8,229 nt of DNA from an uncultured Verrucomicrobiota bacterium (GTDB lineage Bacteria; Verrucomicrobiota; Kiritimatiellia; CAIVKH01). Where the stretch lies: contig CALBHI010000112.1 in the NCBI GenBank assembly GCA_937894535.1, positions 1 to 8,229 of the forward strand, in the 5' to 3' direction. The translations under genes and the position numbers were made by a program. Shown here in pieces: positions 1 to 8,229 of the stretch (the first letter of the stretch is position 1; each line of letters begins with the position of its first letter). A model generated the notes under the pieces. That model did not search any database. It saw only the letters and a program-made list of their open reading frames with translations, and had not been told where the DNA came from.

Positions 1-272
1 ATAAGGGTGGAAAGGGTCCGGGTAAACCGGGCCGATGGAAAGTGCCACAGAAACAAACCGTCCTGCGCAAGCGGGATAAGGGTGAAAAGGCGGTGTAAGA
101 GACCACCGGCGCTGCTGCAAGGCAGCGGGCAAGGCAAACCCCGGCCGGAGCAAGATCAAATAGGAAGCGAGAGGCGGCCCGCCTCAAGGCGTTTCGACGC
201 GGGAGCTTCGGGTTGATCGCTCAGATAAATGATCGGTTAAAACAAGATCCGGCTTATCCCCCATGGACTTCC
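1..272 (+). ncRNA. rnpB: RNase P RNA, bacterial type A-like, 5' end outside window
   Basis: This is the catalytic RNA of ribonuclease P, which cuts the 5' leader from pre-tRNAs. Conserved blocks occur in the right order: AGTGCCACAGAAA at 41-53, GCGCAAGCGGGA near 66-77, AAGGGTGAAA near 79-88, a GTAAGAG loop near 95-101, GGAGCAAGATCAAATAGG at 147-164, AGATAAATGAT at 223-233 and CCGGCTTAT at 249-257. Stems that can be drawn are a P8-like hairpin 15-21/27-33 with a GUAAA loop, P15 as 148-151/219-222 plus 154-157/215-218, P16 as 164-168/205-209, and a hairpin at 171-185. In that hairpin GCCC (177-180) could form the P6 pseudoknot with GGGU at 5-8. The GGU that pairs with the tRNA CCA end is kept at 211-213. 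No P18 hairpin is seen between the P15 3' strand and AGATAAATGAT. The first part, with the 5' strands of P1-P4, lies outside the window. The exact 3' end is uncertain by about 10 bases. Confidence 0.96.
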
Positions 273-280
273 TTTTTTTC
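258..280 (+). terminator. Possible rnpB 3' end / T-tract terminator
   Basis: A run of seven T (273-279) follows the last bases of the RNase P RNA. Bases 258-272 probably form the 3' strand of the terminal helix with the out-of-window 5' end, so a terminator hairpin cannot be tested here. The T-tract ends only six bases before the ATG of the next gene. If it terminates, that gene would need read-through or a promoter inside rnpB. Confidence 0.35.
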
Positions 281-285
281 ACGCG

Positions 286-1185
286 ATGACGATGGATGCC
301 CAACCTGATCGATGGACCACGGTGGTGGCCATCCTGTTGCTTGCTGCGGCAGGCGCGGTGGGGTGGATGGCCTGGCGGCTTATCGCCGAGGAATCGCGCC
401 TTGCCTCCAGCGCGGATAGCATCGCGTCCATTATCTCCATTCCTGATGCGCGGACCACTACGTCTCCGCTTCCCGAGAATGCCTGGAGCGTGATCGTTCC
501 GGGAGGCGATGTGGTCGTGCGGCAACCGCACGACCGGTACCGTTTGGCCGGGACCTTTTTCCTGATGGGCGGCTCGGAATCGGGGCAGCGGCTCGCGATC
601 ATTGACGATATCACGGGCAACCGGCAGCACATCGTCAGCGAGGGTCAGGCCTTCGAGGGACATGAGATCCTCCGCATTTTTCCGGAACGGTTGGTCATGC
701 GCCGTGACGGGATTGAGATCGAGTTGAGCCTCAGCTTCCGGGACGGTGTGGCGGTGGCTGCGGCACCATCGCCGACCAACCAGACCGAGGCGGTGGAGGA
801 GCAGGTGTTGGAGACCAGTCGATTTGGCAAGCGGATCGGCGAGTCGCGGTGGGTCATGCAGAAGGAAGCGTTGGTAGGGTATTACCAGGAATTGCTAGAG
901 GATCCCGAGCGCATCGCCTCCATCTACATGTCGATGAAGCCGGATTACGATCCTGAAGGACAGGTCGCCGGATACCGCGTGGAGAAAGAAGGCGAGGCGG
1001 AGTTCTTCGAGGCGGTTGGCTTGCGTGAGGGCGACACCATCCGCAAGGTGAATTCCATGAACATGACCAGCCAGGCCCGCGCCGAATACTTTATCAGTGA
1101 GTTCATGAAAGAACGGCTGGGCGCGGTGGTGCTGGATGTCGAGCGAAACGGCCAGCAGGAAAAGTTGATCTACCTCTTCCGCTGA
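286..1185 (+). CDS. GspC-like type II secretion inner-membrane protein with PDZ domain
   Basis: The 299-residue protein has the bitopic layout of GspC, which links the inner-membrane platform of a type II secretion system to the GspD secretin. A short cytoplasmic N-terminus is followed by one membrane segment (about 11-30) and a low-complexity linker (about 35-80). Next comes a beta-rich homology-region-like domain (about 84-151: RYRLAGTFFL, AIIDD, EILRIFPERLVMRR), then a helical linker (about 175-222) and a C-terminal PDZ domain (about 225-299: GLREGDTIRKVN). The layout is seen; the GspC assignment is by family resemblance. A periplasmic PDZ anchor with another role is the alternative. No gspD or other secretion gene is in view, so it is an orphan here. 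The start at 286 is chosen as the first ATG; 292 is also possible. Neither has a Shine-Dalgarno sequence. The last 16 bp overlap the 3' end of rnr on the other strand. Confidence 0.72.
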   Translation: MTMDAQPDRWTTVVAILLLAAAGAVGWMAWRLIAEESRLASSADSIASIISIPDARTTTSPLPENAWSVIVPGGDVVVRQPHDRYRLAGTFFLMGGSESGQRLAIIDDITGNRQHIVSEGQAFEGHEILRIFPERLVMRRDGIEIELSLSFRDGVAVAAAPSPTNQTEAVEEQVLETSRFGKRIGESRWVMQKEALVGYYQELLEDPERIASIYMSMKPDYDPEGQVAGYRVEKEGEAEFFEAVGLREGDTIRKVNSMNMTSQARAEYFISEFMKERLGAVVLDVERNGQQEKLIYLFR

Positions 1186-3455
1186 CGGCGGCCCGGGCGG
1201 CGTTCGCGGCGTTCATCCACCGGCCGGTGTTCACGCCTGGTTAGACGCCCCGGATTGGACCCTTCGCCTTCCGCTTCAGCAACCCAGCGTAATTCCACGC
1301 TGCGGCGGTTGGCATCGACGCGGATCAACTCGGCCTGGATGACATCGCCGACCCGCCCGAATACGCGGCCCTTGCGTCCGGTGATCCTTCCGGTCTGGCG
1401 ATCCACCGACATCGTCGGGTCGGGCAGTCCGTGGGTCGGCACAAATCCACGCTGGAGCGTATCGATCAATTCAACAAACAGCCCCCGGGTGGTACCGCCG
1501 GTCACCATGGCCGGCCACGGTCCGGTTTCACCACGCGCCATCAAGGCTTCGTAGTATTGGACCCGTTTGATGATGAGGCTTTCCTCCTCGGCCTCGGAAG
1601 CTTCCCGTTCGCGGCGCGAACAGTGGTCGGCGATCGCCTCGCATTCCTCGCGCCGGTAAAACGCGCCGCGGCGGGCGTCGAGGTGCTTGAGAATCCGGTG
1701 TACGACGAGATCGGAATAACGGCGGATGGGCGAGGTGAAATGCGTATAGCGGTCGAAGGCCAGGCCGAAATGCGGGATGCATTCCACGCTGTAGATCGCG
1801 CGTTTCAGGTTGCGCAGCATCGCAATGGAAATCGGATAGGCCAGCGGCTCGCGGGCGTATTGGCGGGCGATCCGTTGCATGTCGTGGCGGTCGGACGGCG
1901 CGGCATCGACGCCGAGTTGTTGGAGGTCGAGGGCCATTTGCTGCCATTGATCGTCGGACGGTTCTTCGTGAATCCGGTAGAGGGCCGGTATGCCGGAGGC
2001 GGCCAGGCGTTCGGCCACCGCGATGTTCGCGGCGAGCATGAACTCCTCGATCAGGTGGTAGGCCTCGGCGGAGGTGCGTCGCTTGATGGATACGGGTTTC
2101 CCTTCGGCATCGAGGGTGCAGGACACCTCGGGAACACTCAGATCGATGGCTCCGTTCTGCATGCGTTGTTTGCGCAACCGGGTGGCCAGTTCGTTCATCT
2201 CACGCAGCACGGTGTGGTATTCGTGCGGGATTCCGCCGTCACCCTTCCCGGTGATGAGTTGCTGCACCTTATCGTAATCGAGCAGGATGCGCGGGCGGAT
2301 CACGGTGGGGCACATTTCCACCAGCGTGACCTGTCCACCCGGGTCGTAGGTGATGAACACCGAGTAGGCCAGGCGATCGCGATCGGGCTTCAGGCTGCAC
2401 ACCTCGGAGGTCAGGTAGGCGGGCAGCATGGGAATGAAGCGATCGACCATGTACACGCTGTTGCCGTGGGCGCGGGCATCGGTGTCGATGGCTGAGCCGG
2501 GGGTCACAAAATGGGATACATCGGCGATGTGCACGCCGAGGATCCACGAGCCGTCCGGGGCGCGGCGGAGTGATACGGCGTCGTCGTGATCACGGGCATC
2601 GATCGGGTCGATGACCAGGATGGATTCGCCGCGCAGATCCAGGCGGTCCACCAGATCGGCGGGCCCCGGTTCGGTCGATTGCTGGCGGGCTTCCTGCTGG
2701 GTCGCCTCGCTGAACTCGGTGGCGATCTCGTGCTCGCGCAGGATCGACACTACATCCACGCCGGGTGCTCCGGGCGGACCGAGCGATTCGATGATCGTGC
2801 CCTGCAGGAATTCCGAGGTCATGGTTTCATCAAGCTGCACGACGACTTTGTGACCAGCCGGGGCATTGATGGCGCGATCCGAGCGCTCGCGCCGGATGCG
2901 GACATTCTGGTTGATACGCGGGTGATCGGGAATGACATACCAGTAGGCTTCCGACTTCATCAGCAAACCAACCAGCAGGCGCTTGCGGCGCTCGACGATA
3001 CGGACCACCCGGCCTTCCGGGCGGAAGGCGCGGCCATCGGGAGCAGCCGGTAGATGACGTCGGCCTGGGCGAGCCGGACGCGGCGGCGACTTTTCCACCT
3101 CGACGAGGTCGCCGTGAATGGCACCACCCAGGGATCCGTTCGGAATAAAGACCTCCGCGTTTTCACCGGTTGCGCCCGGAATGCGGACCATGCCATGGCC
3201 CAGCGGGGATACGTGGATCGAGCCGCGCACGGTCTCGGCCCGCGCCACCGGCGGGGCCCAGCGGCTTCCCTTCACTTTGGTGGCGAGGCCATCGCGGGCC
3301 AGGTCACGCAGCAGGTTGCGGAGCAGGGGGCGTTGCATCACCGAAAGGCCGAGGGTTTCGGCCAGGTGGTGGTCTTTCATCGGGCGGAAGGCGGGCGACG
3401 CCATAAATTCTATTAGCCGCTGCCGTAGTTTTTGTATAGGTTCTGTCTTACTCAT
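1170..3455 (-). CDS. rnr: Ribonuclease R (RNB-family 3'-5' exoribonuclease)
   Basis: This 761-residue enzyme degrades structured RNA processively from the 3' end and takes part in RNA quality control in the cytoplasm. Domains in order are an N-terminal winged-helix region (about 1-66), two cold-shock/OB domains (about 75-125 and 145-225), the RNB nuclease core (about 265-600), an S1 domain (about 643-725) and a basic tail (about 738-761, rich in Arg). The RNB signature DPIDARDHDDA supplies the metal-binding Asp283, Asp289, Asp291 and Asp292. HFTSPIRRYSDLVVHR at 572-587 is the second hallmark. Length and order match RNase R; RNase II lacks the winged-helix region and is shorter. The gene begins directly against glgA with no spacer and ends inside the GspC-like gene. 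The start at 3455 is favoured because it keeps a complete winged-helix domain. Met18 (3404) would be a shorter alternative. The upstream motif is weak: GAAAG, ten bases before ATG. Confidence 0.97.
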   Translation of the reverse strand: MSKTEPIQKLRQRLIEFMASPAFRPMKDHHLAETLGLSVMQRPLLRNLLRDLARDGLATKVKGSRWAPPVARAETVRGSIHVSPLGHGMVRIPGATGENAEVFIPNGSLGGAIHGDLVEVEKSPPRPARPGRRHLPAAPDGRAFRPEGRVVRIVERRKRLLVGLLMKSEAYWYVIPDHPRINQNVRIRRERSDRAINAPAGHKVVVQLDETMTSEFLQGTIIESLGPPGAPGVDVVSILREHEIATEFSEATQQEARQQSTEPGPADLVDRLDLRGESILVIDPIDARDHDDAVSLRRAPDGSWILGVHIADVSHFVTPGSAIDTDARAHGNSVYMVDRFIPMLPAYLTSEVCSLKPDRDRLAYSVFITYDPGGQVTLVEMCPTVIRPRILLDYDKVQQLITGKGDGGIPHEYHTVLREMNELATRLRKQRMQNGAIDLSVPEVSCTLDAEGKPVSIKRRTSAEAYHLIEEFMLAANIAVAERLAASGIPALYRIHEEPSDDQWQQMALDLQQLGVDAAPSDRHDMQRIARQYAREPLAYPISIAMLRNLKRAIYSVECIPHFGLAFDRYTHFTSPIRRYSDLVVHRILKHLDARRGAFYRREECEAIADHCSRREREASEAEEESLIIKRVQYYEALMARGETGPWPAMVTGGTTRGLFVELIDTLQRGFVPTHGLPDPTMSVDRQTGRITGRKGRVFGRVGDVIQAELIRVDANRRSVELRWVAEAEGEGSNPGRLTRREHRPVDERRERRPGRRQRKR

Positions 3456-4922
3456 ATGAATATTGCTTTCGTTTCCAGCGAAATCACACCGTACGCCTCA
3501 ACGGGAGGCTTGGCGGATGTCTGCGGCTCCTTGCCGCGGGCGCTGGTGGAACTCGGGTGTTCGGTGACCCAGTTCATGCCGATGTACCGGCGGGTCATGG
3601 AGGGGGCCTTTGGTATTGAGGATACCGGGATCAGGTTGACCATCCCGGTCGGGTTCCACCGATACCGTGCGGATGTCTGGAAAACCAAGAATGCCGTACC
3701 CCCGGTCTACTTCATCCGTCGGGATGAGTTCTTCGACCGGACCGAACTATATAACCTTTCCGACCGCGATTACGATGATAATTTTGAGCGGTTCGTTTTT
3801 TTTCAGAAAGCCGTCACCGCGTTGATTGATCACCTGAAACGACCATTCGAGGTGGTCCATGCCCATGATTGGCAAACCGGATTGATGCCCTTGTACCTGC
3901 AGCACGGACTTCAAGGCGAGGGAAGGGGAGGGCGGGAAAAGACGGTGTTCACCATCCACAACCTGGCTTTCCAGGGCATCTTCAACGGGGATGAGTTCTC
4001 GTATTCGAACCTGCCGTTTTCCTGTTTCTCCGTGGAGACGCTCGAATATTACGGGAACGTCAATTGCCTGAAGTCCGGGATTACCTCGTCCGATCTCGTC
4101 ACCACGGTATCGCGCACCTACGCGCGGGAGATCCAGAAAGAAGAGTGGGGCCACGGGCTGCACGGTGTTCTGGCCAATGCAGCTCCGCGTTTACGCGGGA
4201 TTGTCAATGGGATCGACCATGACATCTGGGATCCGTCGCGGGACAAAGCCCTGGTGGCCCGGTATGGGATCCACGATCTTGCCGGCAAACAGGCCTGCAA
4301 GGCCGACCTGCTGCGCAGGCTCAAACTGGATATCGCGCCGGATGAACCACTGTTCGGCATGGTCACGCGTTTGACCAATCAAAAAGGGATCGAATTGGTG
4401 GACGATGTACTTCCGTGGATCATGGAGCATACCCGCGGCGGTCTGGTGTTGTTGGGCAGTGGCAGCGATGAATACCAGGAGATGGTGCGGCGCTGGACCA
4501 AGCGGTGGCCGGGTCGGGTTGTTGTCCGTTTCGGGTTTGACGCAAAGCTGGCGCACCGGATTGAGGCGGCGGCGGATATTTACCTCATGCCGTCCAAATT
4601 CGAGCCGTGCGGGTTGAACCAGCTCTACAGCTTGCGTTATGGGACAATTCCGGTGGTGCATGCGGTTGGTGGGCTGGAGGACACGATCGTCGACCTGACC
4701 GAGTCGCCGCAGGGCGGTTATGGATTCAAGTTCAAGGATTTCGCCAGCATAGCACTACAGGGAGCCATTCAACGGGCGTTAGCGATCTACAAGAAGCCGT
4801 CGCTCTGGAAGAGCCTGCAGATCCAAGCCATGAAGCAGGATTTCAGCTGGCGCAACGCCGCCCGGCAGTACCTGACCAGCTACCACGAGGTGCTGGGGAT
4901 CAAACCGTCCACAAAAGCATGA
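3456..4922 (+). CDS. glgA: Glycogen synthase (GT5 family)
   Basis: GlgA transfers glucose from ADP-glucose to the non-reducing end of an alpha-1,4-glucan, the elongation step of glycogen synthesis in the cytoplasm. The 488-residue product has both Rossmann halves of the GT-B fold. Visible motifs are the N-terminal loop STGGLADV (15-22), VHAHDWQTGL (134-143), VFTIHNLAFQG (164-174), TTVSRTYAREI (216-226), NGID (251-254), TRLTNQKG (304-311, with Arg305 and Lys310 matching E. coli Arg300 and Lys305), and FEPCGLNQLYSLRYGT (382-397) with Glu383 matching E. coli Glu377. Length is normal for the family. The start at 3456 (MNIAFVSSE) matches the usual GlgA N-terminus; a TTG at 3432 would add eight residues inside rnr and is less likely. 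Odd point: residue 15 is Ser where the classical enzyme has Lys (KTGGL). No other glg gene lies in the window. Donor specificity is inferred. Confidence 0.96.
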   Translation: MNIAFVSSEITPYASTGGLADVCGSLPRALVELGCSVTQFMPMYRRVMEGAFGIEDTGIRLTIPVGFHRYRADVWKTKNAVPPVYFIRRDEFFDRTELYNLSDRDYDDNFERFVFFQKAVTALIDHLKRPFEVVHAHDWQTGLMPLYLQHGLQGEGRGGREKTVFTIHNLAFQGIFNGDEFSYSNLPFSCFSVETLEYYGNVNCLKSGITSSDLVTTVSRTYAREIQKEEWGHGLHGVLANAAPRLRGIVNGIDHDIWDPSRDKALVARYGIHDLAGKQACKADLLRRLKLDIAPDEPLFGMVTRLTNQKGIELVDDVLPWIMEHTRGGLVLLGSGSDEYQEMVRRWTKRWPGRVVVRFGFDAKLAHRIEAAADIYLMPSKFEPCGLNQLYSLRYGTIPVVHAVGGLEDTIVDLTESPQGGYGFKFKDFASIALQGAIQRALAIYKKPSLWKSLQIQAMKQDFSWRNAARQYLTSYHEVLGIKPSTKA

Positions 4923-4971
4923 CGTAACCCACGGAGAAAGGGACCCAAGAACCGCGACCCCAACAACGTCG

Positions 4972-4987
4972 CATAATATATATTATG
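4972..4987. repeat. Perfect 16-bp A/T palindrome between convergent genes
   Basis: CATAATATATATTATG reads identically on both strands. It stands out because the surrounding DNA is GC-rich. It lies in the 96-bp gap between the ends of glgA and lepB, 50 bp after the glgA stop and 32 bp from the lepB stop. As RNA it could form only a weak A-U hairpin, extended by one G-U pair. No T-tract follows on either strand, so it is not a classical intrinsic terminator. It could be a protein-binding site, a transcription-end structure, or chance. A TATAAT at 4990-4995 sits next to it without a matching -35 box. The rest of the gap shows nothing else. Confidence 0.5.
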
Positions 4988-5018
4988 TCTATAATGGGCT
5001 GTTTCTGGAACGCTGGCG

Positions 5019-6104
5019 CTATTGGATCGAACCCCAACGGTGCGTGAAGGGCCAGTAGATCATGAAGGCCGGACCGACGATGTTGTGTTTATTGACACCA
5101 CCAAAGTACCGGCCGTCCAGGCTGGACAAGGTATTATCGCCGAGCGGCAGGTAGTCATCCTTGCCGAGTTGGATGAAATCTCCCTCACGGCGCAGGATCG
5201 CCTCGGCCTGGCTGTTCCCGACGAGGATGTATCCGTCGTATGGCGGTTGCAGTTGCCGCGCGAAAGCAGGTGGTTCCTCCACCTTGTTGCCGTCGGCATA
5301 CAGGAACGGAGGCCGGATCTCCATGCGTTCGCCGGGAAGTCCGACCAGGCGTTTGATGTAATAGTTATCCGGGCGGATGTTCGGGTGTTTGATGTCCTTG
5401 GTGCTGAAGACAAAGATGTCGCCACGTTCGGGTGGTACGAAGTTGTACCGCATGCGGTTGACAAAGATATGATCCCCCAGCCTCTTCCGGCCGGCGGCGA
5501 TGACATCACCTTTCTGCACGGTTTCCCGCACCTGTACACGCATGGGCATATCCATCGGGACGAGGTGTGGCATCCCAGCGATACGAAGAACCAGCTGCCC
5601 GTCATCGGTCTGCTCACCCCGGAACTCGATGGCGCCAGAAGCCTTGGCCTTGATTTCCGAATAGGACTCACCCCAGAGCAGGAACGGAATGATTTTCAAG
5701 GGCAAGCGGTCCATCCATCCGGGTGCTTGCTGGGGTGTGTACGTGATCCCGTACAGGGTGGGTTGCATCGATCCGGTGGGAATGCGGAATGGCTGGACGA
5801 AAAAGGTGCGGAACGCCATGGCCACGGCGATGGCGACGACGATGATCTCGATGTTCTCGCGGATACGCGGACTGCGGTGAGGTGGTTGAACGGCGGTGAT
5901 CGCGGCGGCGATCTGCTCGGCGGCCGCATCGATCCGTTGCTCATCCTGCCGGTCCCAGGCGTCGGCCAATTCCTGCTCCGCCTGCTCCAGGGCGGCGATG
6001 CGGCCTGCACCGACGATGTCCTCGCGCATATGCCGGGCATGGCGTGCTTCGTGCAACAGATGATGCACGGCCTTCTTGATCTTGCGTCGTTCCCAAAAGT
6101 TCAT
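5019..6104 (-). CDS. lepB: Signal peptidase I with N-terminal extension and internal insertion
   Basis: LepB cleaves signal peptides from exported proteins at the outer face of the inner membrane, using a Ser-Lys dyad. The 361-residue protein starts with a charged, probably coiled-coil arm (about 1-80, rich in Glu, Arg and Ala). One membrane segment follows (about 84-103). Then comes the catalytic box PFRIPTGSMQPTL with nucleophile Ser112, and the Lys box YYIKRLVGLPGE with Lys251. The C-terminal box is LGDNTLSSLDGRYFG (321-335), where the usual S-x-D-S-R reads S-L-D-G-R. In simple enzymes the GD-hydrophobic strand directly follows the Ser box. Here about 90 residues (118-208) are inserted before GDHIFVNR (210-217). 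The gene lies 28 bp after lepA and is probably co-transcribed with it. AGGG seven bases before the ATG is a weak ribosome-binding site. Confidence 0.95.
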   Translation of the reverse strand: MNFWERRKIKKAVHHLLHEARHARHMREDIVGAGRIAALEQAEQELADAWDRQDEQRIDAAAEQIAAAITAVQPPHRSPRIRENIEIIVVAIAVAMAFRTFFVQPFRIPTGSMQPTLYGITYTPQQAPGWMDRLPLKIIPFLLWGESYSEIKAKASGAIEFRGEQTDDGQLVLRIAGMPHLVPMDMPMRVQVRETVQKGDVIAAGRKRLGDHIFVNRMRYNFVPPERGDIFVFSTKDIKHPNIRPDNYYIKRLVGLPGERMEIRPPFLYADGNKVEEPPAFARQLQPPYDGYILVGNSQAEAILRREGDFIQLGKDDYLPLGDNTLSSLDGRYFGGVNKHNIVGPAFMIYWPFTHRWGSIQ

Positions 6105-6132
6105 GGCGGCACCCTAGACGACTGGCGACGGA

Positions 6133-7935
<1,803 letters not shown>

Positions 7936-7943
7936 GGTTTAGG

Positions 7944-8229
7944 TCACACGTTGGGATAAGCAGCGCGACAGGCATCGCGCATGGCGATGATGTCGCCGGC
8001 CATGGTGGGTGAACGGAACAGCGAGGTGCCGGCGATGAGGTAACTGGCTCCATGGGCGGCACACCAGGTCGCCGACTCCAGGGTCACCCCGCCGTCCACG
8101 GAAAGCGGGAGGTGCGGGGCGAGGTCATGGAGCTCGGCAATCTTGGGAAGGACTTCTTTCATGAAGGATTGCCCCCCGAAACCGGGGTGTACGGTCATCA
8201 GGAGGACTTCATCAATCTCCCCGAGAAAA
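7944..8229 (-). CDS. rpe: Ribulose-phosphate 3-epimerase, C-terminal part (cut by window edge)
   Basis: Rpe interconverts ribulose 5-phosphate and xylulose 5-phosphate in the pentose phosphate pathway. The open frame runs without a stop from the edge (first full codon 8228-8226) to the TGA at 7944-7946, giving 94 residues. It includes the signature LLMTVHPGFGGQSF, LSVDGG with the second metal-binding/catalytic Asp of the TIM barrel, and the phosphate-gripping end segment AGTSLF. About the first 125 residues, with the first catalytic Asp and the His ligands, lie outside the window. The ATG at 8198 is internal and not the true start. The Asn usual in the VNPGFGGQ motif is His here, a common variant. 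It is the first visible gene of the rpe-lepA-lepB group. Confidence 0.95.
   Translation of the reverse strand, partial: FLGEIDEVLLMTVHPGFGGQSFMKEVLPKIAELHDLAPHLPLSVDGGVTLESATWCAAHGASYLIAGTSLFRSPTMAGDIIAMRDACRAAYPNV

Noticed and set aside
7..216. 69-codon open frame at the left edge
   Set aside because: It lies inside the RNase P RNA, whose conserved blocks and pairing explain the sequence.
1431..2495. 354-codon open frame on the plus strand
   Set aside because: It lies entirely antisense to the RNB core of rnr, has no recognisable motif, and is explained by GC-rich codon bias leaving stop-free antisense frames.
3432..3455. TTG start for glgA eight codons upstream
   Set aside because: GlgA proteins normally begin with the M-N/K-I strand; the extra residues are unconserved, overlap rnr, and have no ribosome-binding site.
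4990..4995. Perfect TATAAT as a plus-strand promoter -10 box
   Set aside because: There is no -35 box at 16-18 bp (the bases there read CGTCGC), and it would read antisense into lepB.
4923..5018. Intrinsic terminator for glgA or lepB
   Set aside because: I found no GC-rich hairpin followed by a T-tract on either strand; only the weak A/T palindrome is present.

Overview
This window looks like a piece of ordinary chromosome from a GC-rich bacterium, densely packed with housekeeping genes. I see no mobile element, CRISPR array, tRNA, prophage or toxin-antitoxin module. The style of several proteins fits the PVC superphylum, perhaps Kiritimatiellota or Verrucomicrobiota. These are a signal peptidase I with a long N-terminal arm and a large insertion, a solitary GspC/PDZ protein, and a glycogen synthase with an S-T-G-G-L glucan/nucleotide loop. 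That placement is inference from memory and is not firm.

Layout. Bases 1 to about 272 (+) are the 3' two thirds of the RNase P RNA gene (rnpB), cut by the window edge. A GspC-like inner-membrane/PDZ protein follows almost at once (286-1185, +). RNase R (rnr, 1170-3455, -) overlaps the end of that gene tail to tail by 16 bp. At its other end rnr starts back to back with glycogen synthase (glgA, 3456-4922, +): the two ATG codons share the hexamer CATATG with no base between them. After a 96-bp convergent gap containing a perfect 16-bp A/T-rich palindrome, the minus strand carries the apparent operon rpe-lepA-lepB, read from the right edge leftwards: the C-terminal third of ribulose-phosphate 3-epimerase (7944 to edge), the ribosomal GTPase LepA/EF4 (6133-7935) and signal peptidase I LepB (5019-6104).

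Functional picture. Most genes serve RNA maturation and decay (rnpB, rnr), translation (lepA) and protein export (lepB, the GspC-like protein). Two belong to carbon metabolism (glgA for glycogen, rpe for the pentose phosphate pathway). lepA followed by lepB is the same pairing as in the Escherichia coli lep operon.

The points most worth a second look are the architecture of the RNase P RNA (helix P18 apparently absent, only one hairpin where E. coli has P8 and P9, and an extra UUCG hairpin), the lack of any spacer on either side of rnr, Ser in place of the conserved Lys15 in GlgA, the unusual LepB architecture, and weak or missing Shine-Dalgarno sequences in front of all five visible starts. 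None of these amounts to a new biological system.
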